Of a DNA stretch of 64,000 bases, positions 40,052 through 50,255 are shown in pieces. The position numbers and the translations under genes were made by a program. Source of the stretch: Nitrosomonas sp. Nm84 (GTDB lineage: Bacteria > Pseudomonadota > Gammaproteobacteria > Burkholderiales > Nitrosomonadaceae); contig NZ_QJJP01000010.1 of assembly GCF_003201565.1 (NCBI RefSeq), positions 1 to 64,000 on the forward strand. The letters are read 5' to 3'. Numbering within the stretch: position 1 is the first letter of the stretch; every line of letters begins with the position of its first letter. A model generated the notes under the pieces. That model was not told the origin of the DNA, searched no databases, and was given only the letters and a program-made list of their open reading frames with translations.

Positions 40052-41428
40052 TTATTCGGTGGCAGGGAATAACTTCCCTGGGTTTAAAATATTGTTTGGA
40101 TCGAATAGTTGTTTGATATTTCTCATTAAATCCAATGTTGCGCAGTCGATTTCTTTAGTTACAAAAGCACGTTTTTCGCTACCAATGCCGTGTTCTCCTG
40201 ACAATGTGCCACGAAGTTTAACAACCAAATCAAATATCTCGTCCAAGCAGCGTTCAGCTCGCGATACTTCTTCCGCATTATCTGGATTGATCAATAGATT
40301 CACATGAATATTGCCATTACCGGCATGGCCAAAATTAACATTGTGTAGTTGATAGTGAGTGCTCAGCTGGGTCAATCCGTTTAAAAATTGTGGTAATGTA
40401 TTAACAGGTACCACAACATCCTCATTAATCTTTTTTGGGGCAATTTCTCGTAACAAAGGGGATAAAGCCTTGCGTGCTTTCCATAATGCAGCGGTGTCGT
40501 TTACTTGATTCACGCGAATCAATCCATCGGCTTGGCACGCTTTAAGAATGGCAGAAGCTGCAGCGAAAGTGTCGTCATCAAATCCATCGACTTCAATCAT
40601 CAGCATGGCATCTGCATCCATTGGTAGCATGTTGGGATAGCGATTACGGATCAAATTTAACGAACCGGAATCTAAAAACTCAAGTGCACTTGGTAGCTGT
40701 GGCAGAGCCATAATATTTACGATAGCTGTGGTGCAGCTTGTCAGGTCTCGAAAATGTGCGATGATGCCTGTAACTGTATTGGGCAGCGCAGTAAGTTTAA
40801 GTGTCGCTTCGGTTATAACCGCTAACGTTCCCTCTGAGCCGATCAGAAGTCTGGTGAGATCATAACCGACCACGCCTTTGGTGGTGTAGCAACCGGTTGT
40901 AATAAAATCACCCGCACCGGTTACAGCTTTTAAACCCAGTACATGCTCGCGCGTCGTACCATACTTAACTGCATGTGGTCCACCTGCGCTGGTGGCAATA
41001 TTGCCACCAATACTTGAAAACTGAGCGCTGGAAGGATCCGGAGGCCAGAAAAAACCATATGGTTTGGCTGCATTCTGCACGGATTGATTCAGCACACCGG
41101 GTTCAGCCACGATAACGCGATTTGCAGGATCAACTGAAATAATCTTGAGCATGCGCTCCAGTGATAAAGCAATACCACCCAATTCCGGCAAACTGCCGCC
41201 GGCAGTTCCAGTACCGCGTCCGCGGGGAATGAGCGGAACCTGATAGCGATTACACAGCGAGACGACACGCTGTACTTCTTCGGTTGTCAGTGGGAATAGT
41301 ACTGCATCCGGTGGAAAGATCTTACGGCTGTTGTCATAAGCATAAGCGTAGCAATCTACCGGATCGGTATAGAAGCGATCCGGTGGAAATGTGCTGTGCA
41401 AATCAATGAGCAGATTGGCTGGCAACAT
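40052..41428 (-). CDS. FAD-linked oxidase, GlcD/D-lactate dehydrogenase type
   Basis: FAD-dependent 2-hydroxyacid dehydrogenase of 458 residues. The FAD-binding PCMH domain has PLIPRGRGTGTAGGSLPELG and SSIGGNIATSAGGPHAVKYG; the C-terminal domain has NFGHAGNGNIHVNLLIN and GTLSGEHGIGSEKR. Likely substrates are glycolate or D-lactate; the sequence does not distinguish them. No GlcE or GlcF partner lies beside it. It is convergent with ctaB; the 93-base gap holds only a weak hairpin. Confidence 0.92.
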   Translation of the reverse strand: MLPANLLIDLHSTFPPDRFYTDPVDCYAYAYDNSRKIFPPDAVLFPLTTEEVQRVVSLCNRYQVPLIPRGRGTGTAGGSLPELGGIALSLERMLKIISVDPANRVIVAEPGVLNQSVQNAAKPYGFFWPPDPSSAQFSSIGGNIATSAGGPHAVKYGTTREHVLGLKAVTGAGDFITTGCYTTKGVVGYDLTRLLIGSEGTLAVITEATLKLTALPNTVTGIIAHFRDLTSCTTAIVNIMALPQLPSALEFLDSGSLNLIRNRYPNMLPMDADAMLMIEVDGFDDDTFAAASAILKACQADGLIRVNQVNDTAALWKARKALSPLLREIAPKKINEDVVVPVNTLPQFLNGLTQLSTHYQLHNVNFGHAGNGNIHVNLLINPDNAEEVSRAERCLDEIFDLVVKLRGTLSGEHGIGSEKRAFVTKEIDCATLDLMRNIKQLFDPNNILNPGKLFPATE

Positions 41429-41447
41429 GATTAAGACATTCTAAACA

Positions 41448-42026
41448 TTAGTTGAGATACTCGAATACCTTGACAACTTTCTTTACACCCGAAGTAGAAC
41501 TGGCTATTTGAGCCGCGTTATCGGCTTCTTGCCGTGTAACAACTCCGAGTAAATAAACGACTTCATTTTCTGTCACAATCTTAACGTGATTGATCTGAAA
41601 CTTACGTTCCGCGAGAAAACGCCCTTTCACCTTGGATGTGATCAGTGTGTCATTGCTGCGCGAAGTCAACGAAGTATTGTCAGCAACAGCGACTTCATTA
41701 AAAATCCTGCGCACATTATCAACGCTCATAATCAGCTTCTCGATATCGGCCTTAATCGTGTCAGTGGGAACTTCTCCCGTTAGTAGCACCATGCGATTGT
41801 AACTGGTGACATTGATGTGTACTTTGTCGCCAAATTGCTGATGAATGCGCCGTCCACTCTTTAATTCGATTCCTTCGTCTTCTATAAACATGCCGCTTGT
41901 TCTTCGATCTTCCGAAATATATGTTCCGGTCCCAGCTGCTGTACCAATTGTGAACATAGGAACACAGCCAACCAGAAGAGGAAGGAATAAGAAAAGTGAC
42001 AGCAAGTATTGATTGAGACATTTCAT
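41448..42026 (-). CDS. BON-domain outer-membrane lipoprotein
   Basis: A 192-residue lipoprotein with a signal peptide ending in the lipobox LLVGC (Cys about residue 21) and two BON domains (VHINVTSYNRMVLLTGEVP; VKIVTENEVVYLLGVVTRQE). This architecture is that of DolP/YraP, which maintains outer-membrane integrity. It lies 19 bases upstream of the GlcD-type gene on the same strand. Confidence 0.9.
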   Translation of the reverse strand: MKCLNQYLLSLFLFLPLLVGCVPMFTIGTAAGTGTYISEDRRTSGMFIEDEGIELKSGRRIHQQFGDKVHINVTSYNRMVLLTGEVPTDTIKADIEKLIMSVDNVRRIFNEVAVADNTSLTSRSNDTLITSKVKGRFLAERKFQINHVKIVTENEVVYLLGVVTRQEADNAAQIASSTSGVKKVVKVFEYLN

Positions 42027-42140
42027 TTGATTGGCTCCGCAGAATTCAAAATTTTATGCCCGATAATACAGTAAAATAACCGGATAACGAATATTCAATT
42101 GCTTAAAATGTAGCAAAAGTAAAATGGCCAAACGGACATT

Positions 42141-42647
42141 ATGAGCACAGAAAAATACCAGCATACCTCCAGTAAGCAAATAGAAAGCATCGATATCAAT
42201 GAACCTTCATCTGCGGTACTGGGTGTGGCAACGGGAGAGGATCGGTATCTGATACCCATGGCCGAAGTGAATGAAGTCATACCCATACCCAAATTAGCGC
42301 ATGTTCCGCTTACGCAATCGTGGTTTCTGGGTTTGGCGAATGTGCGCGGGAATTTGTATGGAATTACAGACTTAGGTGTTTATTTGGGCGGCGATCCGAT
42401 GTCATTCAATTTGAAATCTCGAATATTGTTGGTTTCGTCCGGCAATAAGGTCTATAGCGGTTTCATAGTCAATAGTATGCTGGGTATCCGGAATTTGGCT
42501 GAATTTACCCCTATGAAATCAGCCAAAAAGAAACTGCCACAAGGAATCACTGCGCAATATAAGGATACAGAAGGACGAGTGTGGAAAGAATTAAGCCTAT
42601 TTGAATTGCTTCATGAGGAGAAATTCTTTCAGGTTGCCCGAAAATGA
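42141..42647 (+). CDS. CheW-like scaffold protein (PilI type)
   Basis: A 168-residue protein with one CheW domain (about 25-160): YLIPMAEVNEVIPIPKLAHV, WFLGLANVRGNLYGITDLG, and GFIVNSMLGIRNLAEF. The sequence most resembles PilI of the twitching-motility chemosensory system rather than flagellar CheW. No other chemotaxis or pilus gene is visible nearby. It is divergent from the lipoprotein gene. Confidence 0.82.
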   Translation: MSTEKYQHTSSKQIESIDINEPSSAVLGVATGEDRYLIPMAEVNEVIPIPKLAHVPLTQSWFLGLANVRGNLYGITDLGVYLGGDPMSFNLKSRILLVSSGNKVYSGFIVNSMLGIRNLAEFTPMKSAKKKLPQGITAQYKDTEGRVWKELSLFELLHEEKFFQVARK

Positions 42648-42701
42648 GCTAATAGTTGCTGCGCCAGATTTTGCGGTTTTTGTATGAAAATTATTTGATA
42701 G

Positions 42702-43604
<903 letters not shown>

Positions 43605-43636
43605 ATAATCGCAGCAGCAGCCGTAAAGATGAGCGT

Positions 43637-44365
43637 CTACGTTTGCCGGCGCTTACTTAAAGCTGTCAGAATACCGCGCAGGATCTGCACTTCCTCTTTC
43701 TCCAATCGCGCTCGTGAAAATAAACGGCGGATGCGCTGCATTAACAGTTTGGGTTTCTGCGGATCAAGGAAATTACTGATGATCATCAATTCTTCAAGAT
43801 GCGCATACAATGATTCCAGCTCGTTAAAACTGGCTGATGGTCGGATTGCCGGTGGCGCTGCATTTTCAGTCAGTGTCATGCGTAATTCATAAGACATTAT
43901 TTGCACGGCACTCGCCAGGTTGAGTGAAGGATACTGTGGATTCGCGGGAATATGAATAATGATCTGGCATTTGCTTACCTCGGCTGTAGTCAGACCGGAA
44001 TTCTCTCTACCAAACAACAATGCTACTGGTTGTTGTTGTGCGTAGCGCAATAATTCATGTGCACCTTGTCGCGCATCGAAAACATCATGTGAGAGCTCGC
44101 GCGGCCGTGCCGTGATCGCAGCGGTCAGTACGGTGTTTTCCAGCGCTTCATCAAGTCCGGTGCAAACTTTCGCGAATTCCAGAATATCGCTTGCATTGGC
44201 AGCCCGGGCATCGGCTTCTTTATCGGGAAAAAATCTTGGATTAATCAGATAAAGCGAGTGTAACCCCATCGTTTTCATCGCCCGTGCAGCTGCTCCGATA
44301 TTACCGGGGTGGCTCGTATGACTGAGAACGATGCGAATATGATCAAGCGGGCAAGGGGCATTCAT
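43637..44365 (-). CDS. trmJ: tRNA (Cm32/Um32) methyltransferase TrmJ-type
   Basis: SPOUT-class 2'-O-methyltransferase, 242 residues, acting on position 32 of tRNA anticodon loops. Knot motifs: HPGNIGAAARAMKTMGL, ALLFGRENSGLTTAEVSKC, PSLNLASAVQIMSYELR. The C-terminal extension with LMQRIRRLFSRARLEKEEVQ matches TrmJ rather than other SpoU enzymes. Convergent with argB. Confidence 0.92.
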   Translation of the reverse strand: MNAPCPLDHIRIVLSHTSHPGNIGAAARAMKTMGLHSLYLINPRFFPDKEADARAANASDILEFAKVCTGLDEALENTVLTAAITARPRELSHDVFDARQGAHELLRYAQQQPVALLFGRENSGLTTAEVSKCQIIIHIPANPQYPSLNLASAVQIMSYELRMTLTENAAPPAIRPSASFNELESLYAHLEELMIISNFLDPQKPKLLMQRIRRLFSRARLEKEEVQILRGILTALSKRRQT

Positions 44366-44638
44366 AATAAATTGGATTTTTTGTCAAAGAATAGAGAGGA
44401 TTGTTTATTTCCCGATTAATACGAGTAGCAAAGATTGCTATCGCCAGGACTACGGGTATTGCACTGATCAGTTGATTCTAGCAGAGGAAGTGTAGTCTCT
44501 TCGGATTTTTGATCTATACTAAAGTAGAGATTATTAGGATTTTGCCATAGCAAATTGAATGGGTAGAAATCGGCCAAGCGATTCATGAGGCCGTCCATGG
44601 TTGTAGTGATATGTGCAGTCAAAATGGAGTCCATGCGT

Positions 44639-44725
44639 TTAAGTAGCAAGTAGATTTGTATAATATTGCTGCGTAAATTGTGCTGGTGACAAATAGCCAA
44701 ACCTCGTTTGTGGTTGCTTATTGAC
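44639..44725 (-). pseudogene. Possible tail of an IS3/integrase-type transposase
   Basis: The minus-strand frame ends NKQPQTRFGYLSPAQFTQQY and so on, which resembles the usual C-terminus of integrase-core transposases (RPHSALGYLSPxQF). Nothing upstream in the frame matches, so at most a fragment of about 28 codons remains. Confidence 0.35.
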
Positions 44726-44893
44726 AAATGCAACGTCGCACCAGTTAGTAATGAAAAGAAAAAGCACTTTTGATATTATCGAAGGTGTTGATTTACTAGT
44801 GATTGTAATAATCCATGGTGCAAATTTGTCGCAATCAATTTTCTGATTACTTAAAGCAAAATTTTTAAGCCTCAAGTTTTTGTGATTTTAATA

Positions 44894-44912
44894 ATTGATA
44901 ACAATCATTATC
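44894..44912. promoter_or_regulatory. Fur-box-like site
   Basis: ATTGATAACAATCATTATC matches 14 of 19 positions of the classical Fur consensus and contains the inverted core TGATAA...TTATCA. It lies 7 bases before the AGGAGG ribosome site of the following gene, where repressor binding would block expression. Iron control is inference. Confidence 0.4.
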
Positions 44913-44930
44913 AGTTTTTAGGAGGATTCT

Positions 44931-45866
44931 TTGGCTACATTTGTGACACCGCGTGCGCATCTTATAAGCAATACCAAATCAGGAGCTGGCAAAGGCTCAA
45001 CATTAACTCAGGAATGTAAGAACATTTGCGAGGAGCTGAATTATGAACTTGTCGAATATACAATCCATTGTCCTGAGGAGCTTGAACAACAAAGCCGAAT
45101 TGCCGTCGAGCGTGCATTGGATAACTGTGATGTTGTTATTGCGGCTGGGGGTGATGGAACAATTCGTAGTGTTGCTCAAGTAGCTTATGGAAAGAATGTC
45201 CGCTTCGCGATTGTGCCTTGCGGAACCTTTAATCTCTTTGCACGTACCCATAATATTCCTGAAAATCATGAAGAAGCATTTCGCTTAGCACTGACAGGAA
45301 TACCTCAGATGGTAAGAGTAGGATTAGTAAATGGGCAAGTTTTTTTGAATAATGTTGGCTTAGGTTTATATGCTAAAGCTATCATAGACCGCGAAAGCAA
45401 TACAGACCGATTTGGTCGGCATCGTTTAGTAGTCATTATTTCGACGATTCTTAGTTTATTTAGCAAACATCGGTTACTTAAAGTTGATCTGCTTAGCGAA
45501 GACAAACTTGATACGGTATATACTCCAATGATTTTTATTGGTAACAATACTCTGCAATTAAGAAATCTCGCCTTGAACGTAGCGCATTGCATGAAGTCCA
45601 ATCTTCTAGCAGTTGTCATGATGAAACCGGTCACTAAATCTGAAGTTTTCACAGTTATTTTGCGAGGATTATTTAGAACTCTAGAAGATGAAAAAAATGT
45701 TGATTCTTTTTGTGTTGACTCACTAACTATTTTTACACGAAAGCCTTCGCAACTGGTTGTCTTGGATGGAGAGATCATGACAATGAATTCTCCTCTTCAT
45801 ATTAGGGCCCAGCCTGAATCACTCAATATGGTCTTACCGACCAAACTATCCACCATTGATCAGTGA
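44931..45866 (+). CDS. Diacylglycerol/lipid kinase family protein
   Basis: A 311-residue protein with an N-terminal DAGK catalytic domain: NTKSGAGKGS (phosphate loop), VVIAAGGDGTIRSVAQVAYG (GGDGT motif) and VPCGTFNLFARTHNIP. The C-terminal beta domain contains PSQLVVLDGEI, the conserved Asp-Gly block. It starts at TTG 44931 behind a perfect AGGAGG (44920-44925). Substrate could be diacylglycerol, sphingoid-like or another lipid. The metallophosphoesterase follows after nine bases, so the two probably form an operon. Confidence 0.9.
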   Translation: MATFVTPRAHLISNTKSGAGKGSTLTQECKNICEELNYELVEYTIHCPEELEQQSRIAVERALDNCDVVIAAGGDGTIRSVAQVAYGKNVRFAIVPCGTFNLFARTHNIPENHEEAFRLALTGIPQMVRVGLVNGQVFLNNVGLGLYAKAIIDRESNTDRFGRHRLVVIISTILSLFSKHRLLKVDLLSEDKLDTVYTPMIFIGNNTLQLRNLALNVAHCMKSNLLAVVMMKPVTKSEVFTVILRGLFRTLEDEKNVDSFCVDSLTIFTRKPSQLVVLDGEIMTMNSPLHIRAQPESLNMVLPTKLSTIDQ

Positions 45867-45875
45867 AGCCCATAA

Positions 45876-46721
45876 ATGAGTTTAGTGCGAGTGGTTCATC
45901 TTTCCGATCCCCATTTTGGGACAATTCATATGGGTGTCGGAGATGGGCTACTTAATACTCTAAGGGAGATTGAGCCCGCCTTAATTCTTCTAACTGGTGA
46001 TATCACTCAACGGGCGCGGGCTGATCAATTCAAAGCCGCAAAACATTTCATTGATCAAATTGGGTCAGCGGCTGTGATTGCAGTGCCTGGTAATCACGAT
46101 ATATCACTCGGAAATATCTACGAGCGAATTTTTCATCCCTACAAGGGATATGAAAACATATTTAAACAAAAATTAGATCAAAATATTATTTTGAAAGATC
46201 TCTGTATTACATGCTTAAATTCGACCAGCCGTTGGCGGCACATACAGGGGGAGTTTCAGTATTCCTACTTGGAGGAGCAGTTCCAAGAAAATTATTCTAA
46301 CTGTAAAGTACGCATTGCGGCATTTCATCATCCCATGGATTGTGCTAAATATATTGACGATAAAAATCTACTTAAAGGACGAGATAGTGCCATTGCCCTT
46401 TTTGACCGCCACAATGTTGATATGATTGTGGGTGGGCATATTCATGATCCTTATGTCAATTTATCTAGCGCACGTTATCCGCACATTCGGCGAAAAATAA
46501 TCCTATCTGTCGCGGGGACTTGTATGTCGTCGCGAACCCGAGCAGGGGCTCCGAATTCTTTTAATTTGATTGATGTAAATACAGATTTCATTCCTAAAAT
46601 TACCTTAACACGATTTGATATGGACTCAACGTTTCATTTTAAACCGAAAGAAATACACTATTTTAGTCGTGATTCCACATTAAGTTGGAATCGTGATTCT
46701 TCTTTAATAGTTTCAACGTGA
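45876..46721 (+). CDS. Metallophosphoesterase (calcineurin-like)
   Basis: A 281-residue binuclear-metal phosphoesterase with all five motifs: HLSDPHFG, LLTGDITQRA, VPGNHDIS, AAFHHPMD, VGGHIHDP. No signal peptide; cytoplasmic. Adjacent to the lipid kinase and probably co-transcribed; a kinase/phosphatase pair acting on a common lipid or nucleotide pathway is possible but speculative. Confidence 0.9.
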   Translation: MSLVRVVHLSDPHFGTIHMGVGDGLLNTLREIEPALILLTGDITQRARADQFKAAKHFIDQIGSAAVIAVPGNHDISLGNIYERIFHPYKGYENIFKQKLDQNIILKDLCITCLNSTSRWRHIQGEFQYSYLEEQFQENYSNCKVRIAAFHHPMDCAKYIDDKNLLKGRDSAIALFDRHNVDMIVGGHIHDPYVNLSSARYPHIRRKIILSVAGTCMSSRTRAGAPNSFNLIDVNTDFIPKITLTRFDMDSTFHFKPKEIHYFSRDSTLSWNRDSSLIVST

Positions 46722-46789
46722 GTTCTATTGATATTTATACTTACAGACAATTACGAATCAGTAATTTTACTCAATATTGGAGCGTTATC

Positions 46790-46870
46790 ATGCAGATATT
46801 TTGCCCCAGTATCAAAAGGCTTTTAGGCCTCGGCGTTATAATACTCAGTGTAATTGGTACAACAATTTAA
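46790..46870 (+). CDS. Possible 26-residue hydrophobic peptide
   Basis: A short frame after the phosphoesterase gene with GGAG about nine bases before its ATG. It begins MQIFCPSIKRLLGLGV and continues hydrophobic. It could be a membrane peptide or chance. It ends 35 bases before the convergent mnmE stop. Confidence 0.25.
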   Translation: MQIFCPSIKRLLGLGVIILSVIGTTI

Positions 46871-46905
46871 CGACTCTGAAAATAGGATTTTTCAAGGAAT
46901 TCCAA

Positions 46906-48261
46906 TTATTTTCCTATGCAAAAATGCGAGAAAATTTCTCCCAATAAGTCATCTGCTGTAAATTGTCCGGTTATAGATGATAGAGCCGCTTGTGAAAGTC
47001 TGAGTTCTTCAGCAAGAAGCTCCAATTGATATTCATTTTCAGTGAATTTTTGCGCATTCTCTAGATGTACTTTGGCTTGTGTTAATGCTTCAAGGTGACG
47101 CTGCCGAGCCATGAAAATCCCTTCACCAGCTTGATTGAATCGCCAGCCTACGATTTCCAGCATCTTCTTGCGGAGTAATTCGATACCTGCTCCGGTTTTA
47201 GCAGAAATATAAATTTTAATGTTATTTTCTTGATCTTCAGTTCTAGGAGATGCGTTCAGTAGATCAATTTTGTTGACGACTGTAATTTGAGGTTTGCCAG
47301 CAGGAATGTGATTAATGGCTTGATCGTTGTCATCTGATTGATGGCGATTGCAGTCAATTAACCTGATCACCATGGTGGCGCTTTTAATTGCCGCGTGGGT
47401 GCGTTCAATGCCCTTTTGCTCGACAATGTCACTGGTTTCTCTGAGTCCCGCCGTGTCAATGACATGAATCGGTATGCCTTCGATAGCGATCGTGCGCTGA
47501 ATGGTATCTCGCGTAGTTCCAGGGATCTCGGTTACGATGGCTGCATCATCTTCAACCAGCTGATTGAGCAAGCTGGATTTGCCTACATTAGGTGCGCCTA
47601 CTAAGACAACTGTGATGCCTTCCTGCAATAAATTTCCTTGCTGTGCTACAGCGAATATCTGCAACAGCTGTGTGCAGATATGATGCAGTTTTTCTTTGAT
47701 CTGCAATGCTTGTAAGTTATCAATTTCATCGTCTGGGAAATCAAGGATTGCTTCTATCAGCATGCGCAGCGTAGTCAGTAAATTGACTAATTGCTCAATC
47801 TTGGTTGAGAAATGGCCCTGCAAAGAATTAATAGCACAGCGTGCGGCTTCAATGGTGCTGGCTTCGATGATATCAGCGACGCTTTCAGCCTGAATTAAAT
47901 CAATTTTATTATTAAGGTAAGCGCGTAGTGTAAATTCACCGGGTTGTGCTAAGCGAGCACCTGCAGAAAGGCATTGGTTGAGCAATAAACCCATGACTGC
48001 TGGGCCACCATGGCCTTGCAGTTCGAGTACGTCTTCACCAGTGTATGAGTTGGGTGCAGGGAAATAGAGTGCAATACCTTGATCGATGACTTGACCTTCG
48101 GCATCAAGGAATTGACTGAGCTGCGCATATCGTGGCTTGGGAAGTTTACCAAGTATGGTTTCTGCTAGTTTTATGATGTTCTTGCCAGAGATACGGACTA
48201 CGCCGATTCCACCTCGGCCGGGTGGGGTGGCAATGGCTGCAATGATATCAGGGCTTGCCAT
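46906..48261 (-). CDS. mnmE: tRNA modification GTPase MnmE
   Basis: With MnmG installs carboxymethylaminomethyl groups on wobble uridine of tRNA. It has 451 residues: an N-terminal folate-binding domain, then a GTPase with GAPNVGKSSLLNQLVEDD, EIPGTTRDT, DTAGLRET and NKID, and the C-terminal FCIGK cysteine motif. It lies downstream of yidC on the same strand, the classic rpmH-rnpA-yidC-mnmE order. Confidence 0.96.
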   Translation of the reverse strand: MASPDIIAAIATPPGRGGIGVVRISGKNIIKLAETILGKLPKPRYAQLSQFLDAEGQVIDQGIALYFPAPNSYTGEDVLELQGHGGPAVMGLLLNQCLSAGARLAQPGEFTLRAYLNNKIDLIQAESVADIIEASTIEAARCAINSLQGHFSTKIEQLVNLLTTLRMLIEAILDFPDDEIDNLQALQIKEKLHHICTQLLQIFAVAQQGNLLQEGITVVLVGAPNVGKSSLLNQLVEDDAAIVTEIPGTTRDTIQRTIAIEGIPIHVIDTAGLRETSDIVEQKGIERTHAAIKSATMVIRLIDCNRHQSDDNDQAINHIPAGKPQITVVNKIDLLNASPRTEDQENNIKIYISAKTGAGIELLRKKMLEIVGWRFNQAGEGIFMARQRHLEALTQAKVHLENAQKFTENEYQLELLAEELRLSQAALSSITGQFTADDLLGEIFSHFCIGK

Positions 48262-48290
48262 AAATCATCTCGATGATTGCCGCTACGGAA

Positions 48291-48321
48291 TCACCCGTTA
48301 TTCATAGAAAATAACGGGTGA
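48291..48321. repeat. Stem-loop between yidC and mnmE
   Basis: TCACCCGTTATT (48291-48302) and AATAACGGGTGA (48310-48321) form a perfect 12-bp stem with a 7-base loop in the 68-base gap. No T-tract follows on the minus strand, so it may be an attenuator or RNA-stability element more than a full terminator. Confidence 0.65.
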
Positions 48322-48329
48322 CGGATGGT

Positions 48330-50255
48330 TTATTTTCTCCGGGGTTTCTTGTTAGCTGCTGTGCTTCTTGCTTTTGCGGGCGGTTTGTTTTTCACTGGAG
48401 TAGTCACTGGCTGTGGCTTTTCAGTGTGCTCGGCATCGGTGTTCGCAGCGGTTGCTGCTTCCTGGATGGATGTATCTTCACTGACGGAGGCCGGGAGCAG
48501 TGGTTCTTCAGAAAGTGTTCCGGGCTTGCCCTTTCTTTTTCTTTGGTTTCTATCTTTTTCCTTGTTACTTTCAGCCTCAGCTTTGTTTTCATACATGCGT
48601 GTTATTTGCCATTGCTGGGCAATGGAAAGTATATTATTGCAGAGTGAATAAAGTACCAATCCGGATGGGAAAAAGAAAAAGAAGATGCTAAATGCGATGG
48701 GCATTATCTGCATTACTTTTGCTTGAATCGGATCTGCCGGTGTGGGGCTGAGTTTGGATTGAACCCACATCGATATGCCCATGATTACCGGCAATACATA
48801 ATACGGATCAGGTACAGACATGTCGGTAATCCATAATGCAAACGGTGCATAGCGTAATTCAACCGCTGCCATTAAGGTCCAGAATAAAGCAATAAATACC
48901 GGAATCTGAACCAGGATGGGTAAGCAACCACCCATCGGATTGATTTTTTCTTCTTTGTAGAATTCCATCATTGCTTGATGCATTCGCTGGCGATCGCTTG
49001 CGTATTGTTCACGTATCCGTTGTAACTTCGGTGTGACCACGCGCAGTTTTGCCATTGAACGATAGCCGGCAGCAGATAATGGGAAGAAAATGAGTTTTAC
49101 AGTCAGCGTCAGCAGAATAATGGATACGCCCCAGTTATCGACCCATGAATGATAAAAGGAGAGCAGCCAGAATAGTGGTACGGCAAGCACCGTTAACCAT
49201 CCATAATCGACCGTTAACTCCAGTCCCGGTGCCAGTTCTGCCAATTTGTTCTGTTCTTGCGGACCGGCATAAAAAGGCATAGTGATACTTTTGGTTTGCC
49301 CCGGCTCAATTGCGCCAACCGGTGCGATGACGCCCGCTGTGTATTGATTGTACGTTAAGCGCTTAGCGTAATATTCACGAGGAGTATGTGGCGTCGGTAG
49401 CCAAGCAGTAAGAAAGTAGTGTTCAAGCATGGCTATCCAGCCGTTATCTGCATTGGTTGGATATTCCGCTTTATTCTTGTCCAGATCAGAGAATTTTATT
49501 TTCAGGAATTTGTCTGCTTCCGTATACATTGCAGGTCCCGTATAGGAATGAACCATCGTGCTAGTCCCCGTGGGTTCATTTGCATCTCGTAACATCTGAA
49601 AATATGAGAATGGAGCAATCGCTGCTTCACTATGATTGACGACTTCAAATTCAACATCAATGACATAGCTGCCACGATGGAAGGTGTAAATCTTGATAAC
49701 TTGTATACCATTTACTTCTGGCGCCAGAAGACGTACTACGACCTTATTCTGACCAGGTTCCAGTTCGTAATTATAGTGATTGGAGTCGACAGTGTATTTG
49801 GTTTTGTGACTGGGTAATCCATCACCGATCAATCCTGATTGTGCTACCTGGAATCGCGCAGTTTTATCCAATAACAGCTCATAGGGCTTGTTTTTGTCTT
49901 CCCGAGATGGGTGTTTCAGTAAGCCGAGCTGCCGTATATCACCACCTGCTGTGTCAATTTCAGCAACAATCATATCTGTTGTGATTTTGATTTTCTCGCC
50001 AGTGGTAAATAGATTGGGTGTTATCGATGGATTGGCGCCTTCTATCTCGGAAGAGATTCCGCCGGATTCTTCTACTGCAGAAGTTAAGCTATCGCCAGGT
50101 ACTGGCAGTGGATCATGACGCTGATTAGAAGAGTTTGAGGTTGCTCCGGGCATTACTTGTGAGGCGGGCGGATATAACTCTTTTTGCCATGCTTCCCACA
50201 AAAACAGTAAAGAAGTAGAGAAAATAATAATAAGTACAAGTCGTTTTGTTTCCAT
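48330..50255 (-). CDS. yidC: Membrane protein insertase YidC
   Basis: Inserts and folds inner-membrane proteins, alone or with SecYEG. At 641 residues it is longer than E. coli YidC (548). An N-terminal anchor (RLVLIIIFSTSLLFLWEAWQ) is followed by a large periplasmic P1 domain and five C-terminal helices, with MGGCLPILVQIPVFIALFW as the family block. A basic, low-complexity cytoplasmic tail of about 75 residues follows the last helix (DRNQRKRKGKPG, then KNKPPAKARST and NKKPRRK), suited to ribosome contact. The preceding gene on this strand is yidD. Confidence 0.96.
   Translation of the reverse strand: METKRLVLIIIFSTSLLFLWEAWQKELYPPASQVMPGATSNSSNQRHDPLPVPGDSLTSAVEESGGISSEIEGANPSITPNLFTTGEKIKITTDMIVAEIDTAGGDIRQLGLLKHPSREDKNKPYELLLDKTARFQVAQSGLIGDGLPSHKTKYTVDSNHYNYELEPGQNKVVVRLLAPEVNGIQVIKIYTFHRGSYVIDVEFEVVNHSEAAIAPFSYFQMLRDANEPTGTSTMVHSYTGPAMYTEADKFLKIKFSDLDKNKAEYPTNADNGWIAMLEHYFLTAWLPTPHTPREYYAKRLTYNQYTAGVIAPVGAIEPGQTKSITMPFYAGPQEQNKLAELAPGLELTVDYGWLTVLAVPLFWLLSFYHSWVDNWGVSIILLTLTVKLIFFPLSAAGYRSMAKLRVVTPKLQRIREQYASDRQRMHQAMMEFYKEEKINPMGGCLPILVQIPVFIALFWTLMAAVELRYAPFALWITDMSVPDPYYVLPVIMGISMWVQSKLSPTPADPIQAKVMQIMPIAFSIFFFFFPSGLVLYSLCNNILSIAQQWQITRMYENKAEAESNKEKDRNQRKRKGKPGTLSEEPLLPASVSEDTSIQEAATAANTDAEHTEKPQPVTTPVKNKPPAKARSTAANKKPRRK

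Larger units (their letters stand above)
44366..44930. other. Non-coding or degenerate region before the lipid kinase gene
   Basis: 565 bases without a convincing intact gene. Minus-strand frames at 44416-44733 and 44639-44875 are open but have no recognisable family over most of their length. The end of the second (TRFGYLSPAQFTQQYY) looks like a transposase tail (see the next entry). The right end holds a Fur-like site and the ribosome site of the following gene. Confidence 0.5.

Noticed and set aside
44416..44733. Minus-strand open frame of 105 codons
   Set aside because: Composition and lack of family similarity suggest chance; retained only as part of a degenerate region.
48318..48651. 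Plus-strand frames opposite the yidC 3' end
   Set aside because: Hydrophobic character is a mirror of the low-complexity basic tail of YidC on the minus strand.
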